Assembly (NCBI RefSeq): GCF_030733265.1
Contig: NZ_JASHJI010000005.1
Location: 286,969 to 350,968 of the forward strand
DNA length: 64,000 nucleotides
Reading direction: 5' to 3'
Source: Roseibium sp. MMSF_3412
GTDB taxonomy: Bacteria; Pseudomonadota; Alphaproteobacteria; Rhizobiales; Stappiaceae
In this document: piece by piece, positions 41,580-50,197 of the stretch
How the letters are laid out: the number at the start of each line of letters is the position of its first letter
How positions within the stretch are numbered: position 1 is the first letter of the stretch
Notes under the pieces: generated by a model
Databases searched by the model: none
Told to the model about the DNA's origin: nothing
Seen by the model: the letters and a program-made list of their open reading frames with translations, nothing else
Position numbers and translations under genes: made by a program

Positions 41580-44158
41580 CAGGCGGCTCCTTTAAGGAAG
41601 TTTCTGAAGGCGCGCGGCAACAGCCCGCCTTCGGCGAAGGTCGCACGTTCGCCGTCATTATAGAGACGCAGATCCAGCGGTGTCATGTCGTAGCTGCCAT
41701 CCTTGCGGTGCACCGTCAGCATGGCACCCGTCAGGTCCGCACCGAAGTCGATGTCATAGGTCTCGCTGCCGTCCAGTCCAAGCGTATGACGCGTGACACC
41801 TTTCGGAAAACAGAGCGGCGCGATGCCCATATTGACCAGATTGGACCGGTGGATGCGTTCGAAACTTTCCACGATCACGGCCCGGACACCGGCGAGCCAT
41901 GGCGCTTTGGCCGCCGTGTCGCGCGATGAGCCGCAGCCATATTCCTTGCCGCCGATCACGACGAGTTTCTGCCCGCGCTCGAGATAGGTCTCGATCGCCT
42001 TGTAGATCGAGGTGACGTGGCCCTCCGGTTCGACGCGGGTCCATGAACCTTCCTTGTCCGGCGTCATCTCGTTGCGGAGGCGGTAGTTGGCATAGGTTGA
42101 GCGCACCACCACATCCGAACAGCCGCGCCGGGTCCCGAAGGAATTGAAATCCCGCGGCGAGACACCCAGCTTCTGCAGGAACTGGCCCGCTTCCGATTCC
42201 GGCGTGATGATGCCGGACGGCGATATGTGGTCCGTGGTGACGCTGTCCCCGAGTATGACCAGCGGCCGCAACCCCTTCAGGTTGCTCAGCGGCGGTGTCT
42301 TGCTGTCGATCTCGCGCACGAATGGCGGAAACGAGATATAGCTGGACGGCACCCAGTCATAGGTTCCTTGCCCAACCTCAAGAGCATTCCAGTGCGTGTT
42401 GATGTCGCCGATTGCCGCATAGTTCGTGCTGAATTCCTCCGGTGTCACGAAGGTCTCGACGATCTCCGTTACTTCATCTGCCTTTGGCCAAAGATCCGAC
42501 AGCATCACCGGATTGCCGTCCTGGTCGGTGCCGAGCGGCTCGGAGGTGATGTCCTTGAGGATTGTTCCCATCAGGGCGTAGGCGACCACAAGTGGCGGCG
42601 AGGCAATCATGTTTCGCGACGCGAGCGGATGGATACGTCCGGCAAAATTCCGGTTTCCGGACAGGACCGCGATCCCCTTGATATCGTTTTCCTTGATGGC
42701 CGTTTCATGCGCCGGGTCGAGCGGGCCCGACATGCCGTTGCAGGTGGAACAGGAAAAAGCGGCCACTTCAAAGCCGAGCGTATCGAGTGAGGTTTGCAGT
42801 CCGCTCTTCTCAAGGTACCCGGCAACAACCCTCGAACCCGGTGCGAGAGACGTCTTGACGTGAGGGGGAACATTCAGACCACGGGCAACGGCATTGCGCG
42901 CCATCAGGGCCGCCGTCACCATGTTGCGCGGATTGGCCGTGTTCGTACAGCTGGTTATCGCGGCAATAATCACGTCGCCGTCGCCGATGTCGTGGTCCTT
43001 GTCCGGCACGCCGACACGGCGCGCGGTTTCACCCTCCAGTTTCAGCCGGTCGCTGGCGTTTGCCAGGTCGATCCGCTGCTCGGGGCGCGAGGGGCCGGAC
43101 ACAGATCGACCGATGGCGCTGAGATCGAGATGGACAACCTCGTCATACGCGATGGCCGGATCAGCGCCTTTGACCCAAAGGTCCTGCGCCTTGCAGTACG
43201 TCTCCGTCGTGGCAGCCGCCTCGCCGCGGCCCGTATCGCGCAAGTATGCTGTCGTGCGCTCGTCGACGGGACAGAACACCATCGTGGACCCGTATTCAGG
43301 CGCCATGTTCGCGATTGTCGCCCGGTCCGCCACGCTGAGCGAGCCATAGCCGGAGCCGAACAGTTCGACGAACGTGTCGACGACACCGAGTGCGCGCAGT
43401 TTTTCAGCAATCACCAGTGCGATATCCGTTGCCATGATGTCGTCGGACGGGGCCCCGCTGATCTCAAGACCGATCACGCGCGGCACATTCACAGGCGTGG
43501 TTTCGCCAAACAGAATGGCCTCGGCTTCCAGTCCGCCGACGCCCCAGCCCATGATGCCGAGTGCATTGATCATCGGTGTGTGGCTGTCGGTTCCAAGGCA
43601 GGAATCTGGTATGAGAAGACCCGGGTCTTCGTTCGAAGGCAGGACGGTCTGTCCGAGATATTCAAGGTTCACCTGGTGACAGATGCCACCGCCGGGCGGC
43701 ATGACGCGCAGGCGCGGGAACCGGGTCTCACAGGCTTTCAGGAACGCGAAGCGCTCGCGGTTGACCTCGAATTCGCGGTCCATGTTCTTTTCAAGGGCGA
43801 ACCTGTCCGCCCAGTGATTGATCGACATGGAGTGATCGATCACGAGATCGACCGGCAGGCTCATGTCGACGCTGAGCGGATCACCGCCCTGCTCCTCGAG
43901 CAGGTTGCGCATCGCCATGATGTCGATGAGAGCCGGGATCCCGAGCATGTCATGAAGCAGCAGTCTTGCCGGCCGGAAGGGAACCGCCTCACCATTACGC
44001 GCCAGCACGTCGAGGGCGGCCGCTCCCTCGGGCGAGTGGCGCGCCGCATTTTCGGCGAGAAGCCGGAGGGAATACGGCAGGCTCCGGTATCTGTCGCCCA
44101 GGATGCCGCGATAGTCTGCCGCCAGAAATGATGAATTTGCAATCGGATGGGTGCGCAC
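41579..44158 (-). CDS. Aconitase-family hydratase (AcnA/AcnD type)
   Basis: The likely start is GTG 44158, preceded by GAGGAGAGG, giving 859 residues. Upstream residues to 44233 would include the ribosome-binding site. The protein has the iron-sulfur aconitase features: cluster cysteines in AAITSCTNTANPR and FSCSTCNGMSGPL, the substrate region SGNRNFAGRIHPL, and the swivel-domain motifs GDSVTTDHISPSG and YGCGSSRDTAAKAPWLAGV. Its length is close to AcnD (about 865) and shorter than typical AcnA (about 890-930). Because it is in an operon with prpF and away from TCA genes, it is probably a catabolic aconitase or methylcitrate dehydratase and not the housekeeping enzyme. Confidence 0.88.
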   Translation of the reverse strand: MRTHPIANSSFLAADYRGILGDRYRSLPYSLRLLAENAARHSPEGAAALDVLARNGEAVPFRPARLLLHDMLGIPALIDIMAMRNLLEEQGGDPLSVDMSLPVDLVIDHSMSINHWADRFALEKNMDREFEVNRERFAFLKACETRFPRLRVMPPGGGICHQVNLEYLGQTVLPSNEDPGLLIPDSCLGTDSHTPMINALGIMGWGVGGLEAEAILFGETTPVNVPRVIGLEISGAPSDDIMATDIALVIAEKLRALGVVDTFVELFGSGYGSLSVADRATIANMAPEYGSTMVFCPVDERTTAYLRDTGRGEAAATTETYCKAQDLWVKGADPAIAYDEVVHLDLSAIGRSVSGPSRPEQRIDLANASDRLKLEGETARRVGVPDKDHDIGDGDVIIAAITSCTNTANPRNMVTAALMARNAVARGLNVPPHVKTSLAPGSRVVAGYLEKSGLQTSLDTLGFEVAAFSCSTCNGMSGPLDPAHETAIKENDIKGIAVLSGNRNFAGRIHPLASRNMIASPPLVVAYALMGTILKDITSEPLGTDQDGNPVMLSDLWPKADEVTEIVETFVTPEEFSTNYAAIGDINTHWNALEVGQGTYDWVPSSYISFPPFVREIDSKTPPLSNLKGLRPLVILGDSVTTDHISPSGIITPESEAGQFLQKLGVSPRDFNSFGTRRGCSDVVVRSTYANYRLRNEMTPDKEGSWTRVEPEGHVTSIYKAIETYLERGQKLVVIGGKEYGCGSSRDTAAKAPWLAGVRAVIVESFERIHRSNLVNMGIAPLCFPKGVTRHTLGLDGSETYDIDFGADLTGAMLTVHRKDGSYDMTPLDLRLYNDGERATFAEGGLLPRAFRNFLKGAA

Positions 44159-44247
44159 TTTGCCTCTCCTCAGTTGATACAAAGCTAGACAGTCTGCAGG
44201 GATTGCAGCAAGGTGCTTCTCACACCGTTTCACTTGATAGAACGCAA

Positions 44248-44922
44248 ATGGCCACCAATCGTACTGAATCCGTCGAAAGGGCGCTCTCCATCCTGAGCGC
44301 TTTCTCTACTCAAAAACCGGTCATGACCCTGGCGGAGATCGCCGAAGAGACCGGACTGCACAAGAGCACGATCCTGCGGCTGACCAATTCCATGCAGATC
44401 TACGGGTTCATCCAGCGCGACGAAGATGGCCGCTATAGCGTCGGACCGAGTGTCTGGCGTCTCGGTCTGATCTTCCGTCGGGACTTCACCAAGCGGGAAC
44501 ATGTTGCACCCTCACTCCGCATATTGGCCGAAGCAACCGGTGAGACAGCCTCGTTCTATGTACGTGTTGGTAATGAACGCGTTTGTTTATACAGGGAAAA
44601 TTCGCCGAACCTGCTGCGCTTCCACGTCGAGGAGGGCATGCGTCTGAAACTCTCGACCGGCGCGTCCGGTCTGGTTCTGCGTCACTTCTCGGGGGACGAT
44701 GTCGGTGACCTCGCCCACTTCAACAGGAACGGGACTGTCAGCACGGTCGGCCAGACCAATCCCAATATTTCCTCTGTCTCCACACCGGTTTTCAAAAACA
44801 CCGGTGAACTGGCAGGCGCACTCACCGTCTCCGGTCTTGCCACCCGGTTTGACGAAGAGGCGCGTGCCAACGCAATCCCTCTCCTGGAGAGCCTCGCCAA
44901 GAGCCTCATGGCGGCGGACTGA
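44248..44922 (+). CDS. IclR-family regulator, divergent from the aconitase operon
   Basis: The 224-residue protein has a short winged helix (MTLAEIAEETGLHKSTILRL) and an IclR effector domain (FYVRVGNERVCLYREN, RLKLSTGASGLVLRHF). The start is ATG 44248. The effector domain is slightly shorter than usual (about 250 total). The 89-bp gap to the aconitase start contains the repeated words TTGATACAAAGC and TTGATAGAACGC, candidate operators. It probably controls acn-prpF-rraA and the lyase gene downstream. Confidence 0.9.
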   Translation: MATNRTESVERALSILSAFSTQKPVMTLAEIAEETGLHKSTILRLTNSMQIYGFIQRDEDGRYSVGPSVWRLGLIFRRDFTKREHVAPSLRILAEATGETASFYVRVGNERVCLYRENSPNLLRFHVEEGMRLKLSTGASGLVLRHFSGDDVGDLAHFNRNGTVSTVGQTNPNISSVSTPVFKNTGELAGALTVSGLATRFDEEARANAIPLLESLAKSLMAAD

Positions 44923-45019
44923 ACGTTTCGCCTGACAGAACGCTTCCCGCCACTGCTTGCCAATCGACAGGGCTCAGCTTAGTCAGATGCACAAGGCAAC
45001 CGAACCGGAGTTCGCGAAG

Positions 45020-45895
45020 ATGATGAACCACGAAATCAACAAGGCGTTTCGGGAACGCCTCGCGCGCGGCGGCGCTGTCCTGATGCCGGGCGCAGCCAAT
45101 GCCCTGGCCGCGCGGGTCATCGACGGGCTCGGGTTCGAAGCGGTCTATATCTCGGGCGCAGGTCTCACCAACACCTATCTCGGCATGCCCGATCTCGGGT
45201 TCATCTCGCTGCCCGAAATCGCACAGCACACGTCAACGATCCGCAACACGACAAACCTTCCGATCGTGGTCGACGCGGACACCGGTTTCGGCAATGCGCT
45301 CAACGTTACCCACACGGTGCGCACGCTTGAACGTGCGGGTGCAAGCGCCATTCAGCTCGAGGATCAGGTCAATCCGAAACGATGCGGGCACTTTTCAGGC
45401 AAGGACGTGGTTGACCTTTCAGAAGCGCGCAGCCGGATCAAGGCTGCAGCCGATGCACGCATCGACCCGAATTTCCAGATTGTCGCCCGCACCGACGCCT
45501 GCGCGACGCACGGTTTCGATGCCGCGATCGAACGCGCCCAGGCCTTCATCGAAGACGGCGCCGACATCACCTTCATCGAAGCGCCCCAAACGCTTGAAAA
45601 CATCCGCGACATCCCTGCCCGGCTCGCCGGCACACCGCAACTGATCAATCTCGTCGTCGGCGGCAAAACGCCGATCCTGGATCTCTCCAATCTCGACGAC
45701 ATGGGATTTGGACTGGTGCTTTACGCCAACGTCGCGCTTCAGGGAGCTCTCAAGGGCATGCATGACGCGCTGGCCGTGCTGAAAACGGACGGCCGCATGG
45801 ACGAAGGTGACCTCGTCGCAAGTTTCGAAGTCCGCCAGAACGCGGTCCACAAGGACTTCTACGACGCTCTCGAGAAAGAGTATGCTGCCGATTAG
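45020..45895 (+). CDS. Isocitrate-lyase/PEP-mutase superfamily lyase or decarboxylase
   Basis: From the ATG at 45020 (GGAG 9 bases upstream; 44987 and 44957 are alternatives) the product is 291 residues. It has a TIM-barrel with SGAGLTNTYLGMPDLGFISL, the metal-binding VVDADTGFGNALNV, and NPKRCGHFSGK, the isocitrate-lyase active-site signature. Family members include 2-methylisocitrate lyase, dimethylmalate lyase and oxaloacetate decarboxylase. The cluster makes methylisocitrate lyase-like cleavage or oxaloacetate decarboxylation likely; the loop cannot tell which. Confidence 0.85.
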   Translation: MMNHEINKAFRERLARGGAVLMPGAANALAARVIDGLGFEAVYISGAGLTNTYLGMPDLGFISLPEIAQHTSTIRNTTNLPIVVDADTGFGNALNVTHTVRTLERAGASAIQLEDQVNPKRCGHFSGKDVVDLSEARSRIKAAADARIDPNFQIVARTDACATHGFDAAIERAQAFIEDGADITFIEAPQTLENIRDIPARLAGTPQLINLVVGGKTPILDLSNLDDMGFGLVLYANVALQGALKGMHDALAVLKTDGRMDEGDLVASFEVRQNAVHKDFYDALEKEYAAD

Positions 45896-45948
45896 AACGG
45901 GCCATCTGCGCGGAAAGCAGTGCGGTACACACCGAAATCCTGGATCGG

Positions 45949-46728
45949 TTACTCCAGCACGATCTGTTCGAGCCTGGATGCGGCTTCCTGAAGCTTCGGC
46001 AACTGGGTGATCAGGCTGTCAATATCATGCCGCTGCCTGGGTGCGTGAATGGACAACGTTGTCATCAAACGCCCCCTGTCGTCGCGGATCGCAACGGCAA
46101 CGGCTGTCATCCCGTCCATAAATTCCTCGTTGTCGACGGAAAAGCCGCGTGTTTTCGTATCCGCCAGCTCACGCTTCAGCGCTTCGGGCTCGACCAGCGT
46201 CTGATCGGTCCGCCGCTCCAGTTCAACAGAGGAAAGCAGCCGGTCGAGAACCGATCCCGGCAACGTGGACAGATACATCTTGCCGCTTGCGGTGCTGTGA
46301 AACGGAACCTGCGTTCCGATCGGCAGCTGAATGCGCAGGGGCCAGTGGGTTTCGACACGGTCCAGATAGACCATGCCGTCGCGTCCGGGCGCCGCAAGAT
46401 TGCAGGTCTCGCCCACATCCGAAGCAAGATCGCGCATCACCCTCAGGCGCTCTGTCCGGATGCGCTGAGACGACAACGTGTTCGTCGAGAGCTTTCGCAT
46501 TCGCTTGCCCGGACCGTAGGACCGTCCGTCAAGGCTGCGCTGCAGGAACCCTTCAGTCTCGGCGGTATGCAGCAACCGGTGAACGGTCGGCTTCGGCAAT
46601 CCGACCAGTTCGCAGAGTGTGGAGGGCGCGACCGGAACCCCGGCTCTTGCGACCTCCTCCAGAATGACCAGCAAACGCAGGTTCGTCGGAATTTTTCCTG
46701 CTTCTTCTGTGTCTTGGTCGTCTGACAT
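45949..46728 (-). CDS. IclR-family regulator of the second TRAP operon
   Basis: The 259-residue protein (ATG 46728) has an IclR winged helix (TLCELVGLPKPTVHRLL) and effector domain (GRDGMVYLDRVETHWPLRIQ, VPFHSTASGKMYLSTLP). It follows the dctM gene with 9 bp spacing and would be the last gene of the TRAP operon. A TTG at 46737 could also be the start, overlapping the dctM stop. It may bind the dyad in the dctP/GMC gap (50112-50132). Ligand not known. Confidence 0.9.
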   Translation of the reverse strand: MSDDQDTEEAGKIPTNLRLLVILEEVARAGVPVAPSTLCELVGLPKPTVHRLLHTAETEGFLQRSLDGRSYGPGKRMRKLSTNTLSSQRIRTERLRVMRDLASDVGETCNLAAPGRDGMVYLDRVETHWPLRIQLPIGTQVPFHSTASGKMYLSTLPGSVLDRLLSSVELERRTDQTLVEPEALKRELADTKTRGFSVDNEEFMDGMTAVAVAIRDDRGRLMTTLSIHAPRQRHDIDSLITQLPKLQEAASRLEQIVLE

Positions 46729-46737
46729 CTTCGGCAA

Positions 46738-48096
46738 TCATCGGTTCGGCAGCAGCATCAACGCCAGTTCAGGGGTCAGAGACACGACGATCCAGACACT
46801 GATCAGGGCGACTAGGTAAGGCACCGTATAACGAAGTAACCGGAAATAGGGAACTCCCGTGACGCCGGACGCCACATAAAGGTTCAATCCGTAAGGCGGC
46901 GTAATGAAACCGATGGATGCACCGACCAGGAAGATCACGGAAAAGTGGATCGGATCCACGCCGACCGAGGCCGCGATCGGAGCCAGGATCGGCGCGAGGA
47001 TGATCGTGACCGGAAGGCTTTCCAGAACCATGCCGGAAACGAACACGATGATCATCGACGTGAACAGGACCGCGTGGTAGCCCCCCATCGACGTCACGAA
47101 ATCGCCGATTGTCGCCTGTGCTCCCAGAAGCGACAGGATCTGCTGCATCACGACCGAAATCGCGATGAGCGGTGCGAGGATTCCCGTGATCTGGGCCGAG
47201 CGGATCACGATCGACGGAACCTCGGTGACGGTGAAGCCCTGAACCACGAACATTTCGGCGTAGCTTTTTTCAGCAACCGGCCGATCGCCGCGTTTGCCGA
47301 GGATCTTGTTGAGCGGGTAACTGACGAAACCGGCGAGCATGCAGAAACCGACGGTCACACCGGCCGCTTCGGTCGGCGAGAATTTGCCCGTGTAGATGCC
47401 CCACAACACCAGGCCGATGGCGAAGAAGCCGAGCCAGGCACCGAAGGCGGTTTTCAGGATCCGGTTCAGGTGGAACGGAATCAGGAACCCCCACCCGTTC
47501 AGGCGGCAGATGATCCAGCAGGCCACCTGCATGCCGATAACCATCAGCGAACCGGGGATGATGCCCGCGACAAACAGATCGGAGATCGGCAGGTTCATTA
47601 GGAAGCCGTAGACGATAAAGATGATCGACGGCGGAATGATGATCCCGACAGTACCGCCGGCCGCAGCCGTTGCCGCCGAGAAACGTTCGTCGTAGCCACC
47701 CTTGACCATTTCCGGATGAAGCATGGAGCCGATGGTTGCGGTCGTGGCCGAGTTCGATCCCGAAATTGCGGCAAACAGCCCGCAGGCCCCAAGAGAGGCC
47801 ATTGCCAGTCCGCCCCGCAGCCAGCCAAGCACGGCATAGGCAAAATCCGACAATCGTCGGGCGATGCCGGAGCGGTTGATCAGGTCTCCCGTCAGGATGA
47901 ACAGCGGCATCGCCAGAAGCGCGAAGCCCTTGTTGAAGACGTTCAGAAGCTCCGCGCCGAGATTGTCGAGCGTCAGGCCAAGCACGAACGAGCATCCGAT
48001 AACCCAGTAGGCGATCACCAGCAGGACCGGAACGCCGATCATGAACAGGACCGTGACACTGATTGAGATCAGGGTAACCCAGGTTGCATCGGTCAT
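46738..48096 (-). CDS. TRAP transporter large permease (DctM type), second system
   Basis: The 452-residue protein shows about 12 hydrophobic segments and DctM motifs (GACGLFAAISGSNSATTATIG, GGTVGIIIPPSIIFIVYG, VGASIGFITPPYGLNLYVAS). Its start codon overlaps the dctQ stop by one base (TGATG). It belongs to a second TRAP system with its own binding protein, different in sequence from the sulfonate one. The substrate is unknown; the divergent GMC dehydrogenase suggests an alcohol or polyol. Confidence 0.92.
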   Translation of the reverse strand: MTDATWVTLISISVTVLFMIGVPVLLVIAYWVIGCSFVLGLTLDNLGAELLNVFNKGFALLAMPLFILTGDLINRSGIARRLSDFAYAVLGWLRGGLAMASLGACGLFAAISGSNSATTATIGSMLHPEMVKGGYDERFSAATAAAGGTVGIIIPPSIIFIVYGFLMNLPISDLFVAGIIPGSLMVIGMQVACWIICRLNGWGFLIPFHLNRILKTAFGAWLGFFAIGLVLWGIYTGKFSPTEAAGVTVGFCMLAGFVSYPLNKILGKRGDRPVAEKSYAEMFVVQGFTVTEVPSIVIRSAQITGILAPLIAISVVMQQILSLLGAQATIGDFVTSMGGYHAVLFTSMIIVFVSGMVLESLPVTIILAPILAPIAASVGVDPIHFSVIFLVGASIGFITPPYGLNLYVASGVTGVPYFRLLRYTVPYLVALISVWIVVSLTPELALMLLPNR

Positions 48097-48764
48097 CAGG
48101 TGTCCTCCCCGATCACGGCCTGCTTGATCAGCGGCTGGTTGGTGCGCCAGTTCCGGATGTCGTCCAGAAGGTTTTCAAGCACCCTGGCCGCAAGCATCAG
48201 GAAGGACAGCGGTGCGGTGATCAGGAACCACCACTGCATGACATTGTCGGTCCCCAGGACGATCTGGAAGTTCGAGGCGGAAAGCGCCGTCAGCCTCAAG
48301 GTCGTGACGAGAACGATCACCGCGAAGATGAACCAGAGCAGAGCATCCAGGCAGAGACAGGCCATCTGTCCCCAGCGCGGCATGACCATTCTGAATTCGG
48401 AGAAACTCAGATGCGTGCGCAGGCGCACGTTAAAGGCCGCTCCGAACCACGTCATGATCATGAACAAAAGCGGCGGAATGGTGGTCGACCACGGCTGCTG
48501 GTTCGCAAATACGAACCGGTCGATCACGCCCCAGAAGATGATGAAGGCGATCGCGAGGTAGCTCCACACCATGATGGTGCGCTCCAGATGCCGGTCGAGA
48601 AAGGGTACAAGCCGGTAAATCAGGACGATGAGTAAGCCGCCGACCAACGTGACAAAGGCACCCAGAACCCAGGCAGCCTCCGATTTCAATGCGTTGCGGA
48701 TTTCCCAACTGTCTTGCGATGCTAAAGCGCTCAGGATCGCGCCAAGATCCGACCAGATTGCCAT
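48096..48764 (-). CDS. TRAP transporter small permease (DctQ type), second system
   Basis: The 222-residue protein is a longer DctQ-type subunit with four or more membrane helices (about 33-52, 66-85, 92-110, 130-155 and 175-195). The N-terminal 30 residues are soluble. It overlaps dctM by one base and follows the binding-protein gene after a hairpin. Confidence 0.88.
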   Translation of the reverse strand: MAIWSDLGAILSALASQDSWEIRNALKSEAAWVLGAFVTLVGGLLIVLIYRLVPFLDRHLERTIMVWSYLAIAFIIFWGVIDRFVFANQQPWSTTIPPLLFMIMTWFGAAFNVRLRTHLSFSEFRMVMPRWGQMACLCLDALLWFIFAVIVLVTTLRLTALSASNFQIVLGTDNVMQWWFLITAPLSFLMLAARVLENLLDDIRNWRTNQPLIKQAVIGEDT

Positions 48765-48809
48765 CTGCCCCTCCCTGTTCCGCCGGTTTTCCCGATCTGA
48801 AGACGAATA

Positions 48810-48838
48810 GGGCTGGCGCGGAATCGACGCGCCAGCCC
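48810..48838 (-). other. Hairpin between dctP and dctQ of the second TRAP operon
   Basis: GGGCTGGCGCG (48810-48820) and CGCGCCAGCCC (48828-48838) pair perfectly over 11 bp with a 7-base loop, lying between the dctP stop and the dctQ start in transcript order. No U tract follows. A role in binding-protein overproduction is inferred, as in the other two transporter operons. Confidence 0.7.
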
Positions 48839-48856
48839 GGTCAGCTTAAAGGGTGA

Positions 48857-50089
48857 TCAGCCTTTCCACCAACGCCGCGGCTCGACGTTCTCCGGCTTCA
48901 TGTCGGCCGGAATGCGGCGCGCGATGTCGTAGATTTCCTGGTAGGTGTCGATGCCACCGGCCCAGCCATTCAGACGATCACGCCATTCCTGCCACAGCTG
49001 CGGCTGGAACTCGGGCGAGCACATTTCTTCCGCAAGCTTGATCTCGCTATCCGGCAGGAAGGCCGGACGCACGTTGTTCTCGACAAAGATCGTGTCCGGC
49101 AGCTGAGGATCGGAGAAACCGACCGTCTTAACCAGTGCAGCCTCGTTGGCGGCCTGCACGTGTGCCTGCGCCCAGTAGGCGGATTCCATGACCGCGTCCT
49201 GCAGGTTGCCTTCCAGGCTGTCGAAGACACTCGCCGACATCGACGTGTGCTCCGTGCCGCAGAAGAACTTGAGGTCGACCGACTGGCTGACGACCGGCGA
49301 CATGTTGGCATATGCCACGGCACTCGCCCATGTCTCCGCACCATCGATCAGGCCCTGCTTCAGACCGTCGAGCGTTTCTTCCCAGGCCACCGGAACCGGG
49401 TTCAGGTTGAGCGCCTTCATGGCGATACGGCCGAGCTGCGTTCCGGTCACGCGGTTCTTGGTACCGAACAGCTGCTCAAGTTTCGTGACGGTCGGACGGT
49501 CTTCCCATCCAAGACCCAGCTGGATACCGCGCAGCTCGCAGTGGCTGAACAGGAACTTCAGGCCGTGGCGCTTTTCGAGCGGGTCACGCAGGATCTTCTG
49601 CGATTCCGGGCTGTAGAGGAAATAGTACTGCGATGCCCTGCCCGGGAACATGAACGCATAGTCCAGAACGTTGAGGTAAGGCGCACCGCCTGCCGAGTTC
49701 TGTGTCGAGGCGGCGTAGATGTCGATGATGCCCTGCTGGGTCTTTTCCACGCAGGAAAGCTGACCGCAGATCTGGTTGTCGCCGATGAACTCGATGCGAA
49801 TCTCGCCGTCCGTACGTGCTTCCAGGTCCCGCGCAAATTCAAGCGCACCGGCCCGCTCGATCAGCAGGTTCCGGGCATTGAAGCCCGCCGCACCGAACTT
49901 CAGCGTATGCTTGGCCGGCTTGGAAAAGCGCTTGTCGTAGGTTGATTCGGCCGCCGACGCGAGGTTGGCAAGGCTCATTGCACCGCCGAAGGTACCCGCT
50001 GCAAGCAGCGTCGAGCTCATCCCGTAAGTACCTGCAACGCGGAACAAATCGCGCCGAGAAATTTTGCTCAGTTTATTAATCACACTCAT
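48857..50089 (-). CDS. TRAP transporter binding protein (DctP type), second system, Tat signal
   Basis: From the ATG at 50089 (ribosome-binding site GGGAGGA) the product is 410 residues. A Tat signal (SKISRRDLFRVAG) leads to a cleavage region ending SAAES. The mature protein is a DctP-family binding protein (GLKQGLIDGAETWASAVAYAN in the second lobe). It contains several cysteines (CGQLSC near residue 125, FSHCELRG and FFCGTEH), more than usual for DctP proteins. Ligand unknown; the divergent GMC-type gene may act on it. Confidence 0.9.
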   Translation of the reverse strand: MSVINKLSKISRRDLFRVAGTYGMSSTLLAAGTFGGAMSLANLASAAESTYDKRFSKPAKHTLKFGAAGFNARNLLIERAGALEFARDLEARTDGEIRIEFIGDNQICGQLSCVEKTQQGIIDIYAASTQNSAGGAPYLNVLDYAFMFPGRASQYYFLYSPESQKILRDPLEKRHGLKFLFSHCELRGIQLGLGWEDRPTVTKLEQLFGTKNRVTGTQLGRIAMKALNLNPVPVAWEETLDGLKQGLIDGAETWASAVAYANMSPVVSQSVDLKFFCGTEHTSMSASVFDSLEGNLQDAVMESAYWAQAHVQAANEAALVKTVGFSDPQLPDTIFVENNVRPAFLPDSEIKLAEEMCSPEFQPQLWQEWRDRLNGWAGGIDTYQEIYDIARRIPADMKPENVEPRRWWKG

Positions 50090-50111
50090 TGCTTCCTCCC
50101 AGTTCGCAATT

Positions 50112-50132
50112 TTTGAGACGTTTTGTTTCAAA
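50112..50132. promoter_or_regulatory. Inverted repeat in the dctP/GMC divergent promoter
   Basis: TTTGAGAC and GTTTCAAA (7 of 8 complementary positions) flank a 5-base spacer. The site lies 23 bp from the dctP start and about 65 bp from the GMC start. This form would suit an IclR- or GntR-type dimer. The IclR gene at the end of the TRAP operon is the best candidate regulator. Confidence 0.45.
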
Positions 50133-50197
50133 AAAGGCTAGTTTATTTTGTCCTTTTTGCATAGGCTTTTTTCAAAGAAATAATTGGGAGACCAAAA

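Noticed and set aside
42794..44131. 445-residue plus-strand ORF over the aconitase gene
   Set aside because: Antisense shadow of the conserved aconitase coding sequence.
41579..44158. Housekeeping TCA-cycle aconitase
   Set aside because: Operon with prpF and an RraA-like gene beside an IclR regulator suggests a dedicated catabolic enzyme, though sequence alone does not exclude aconitase activity.
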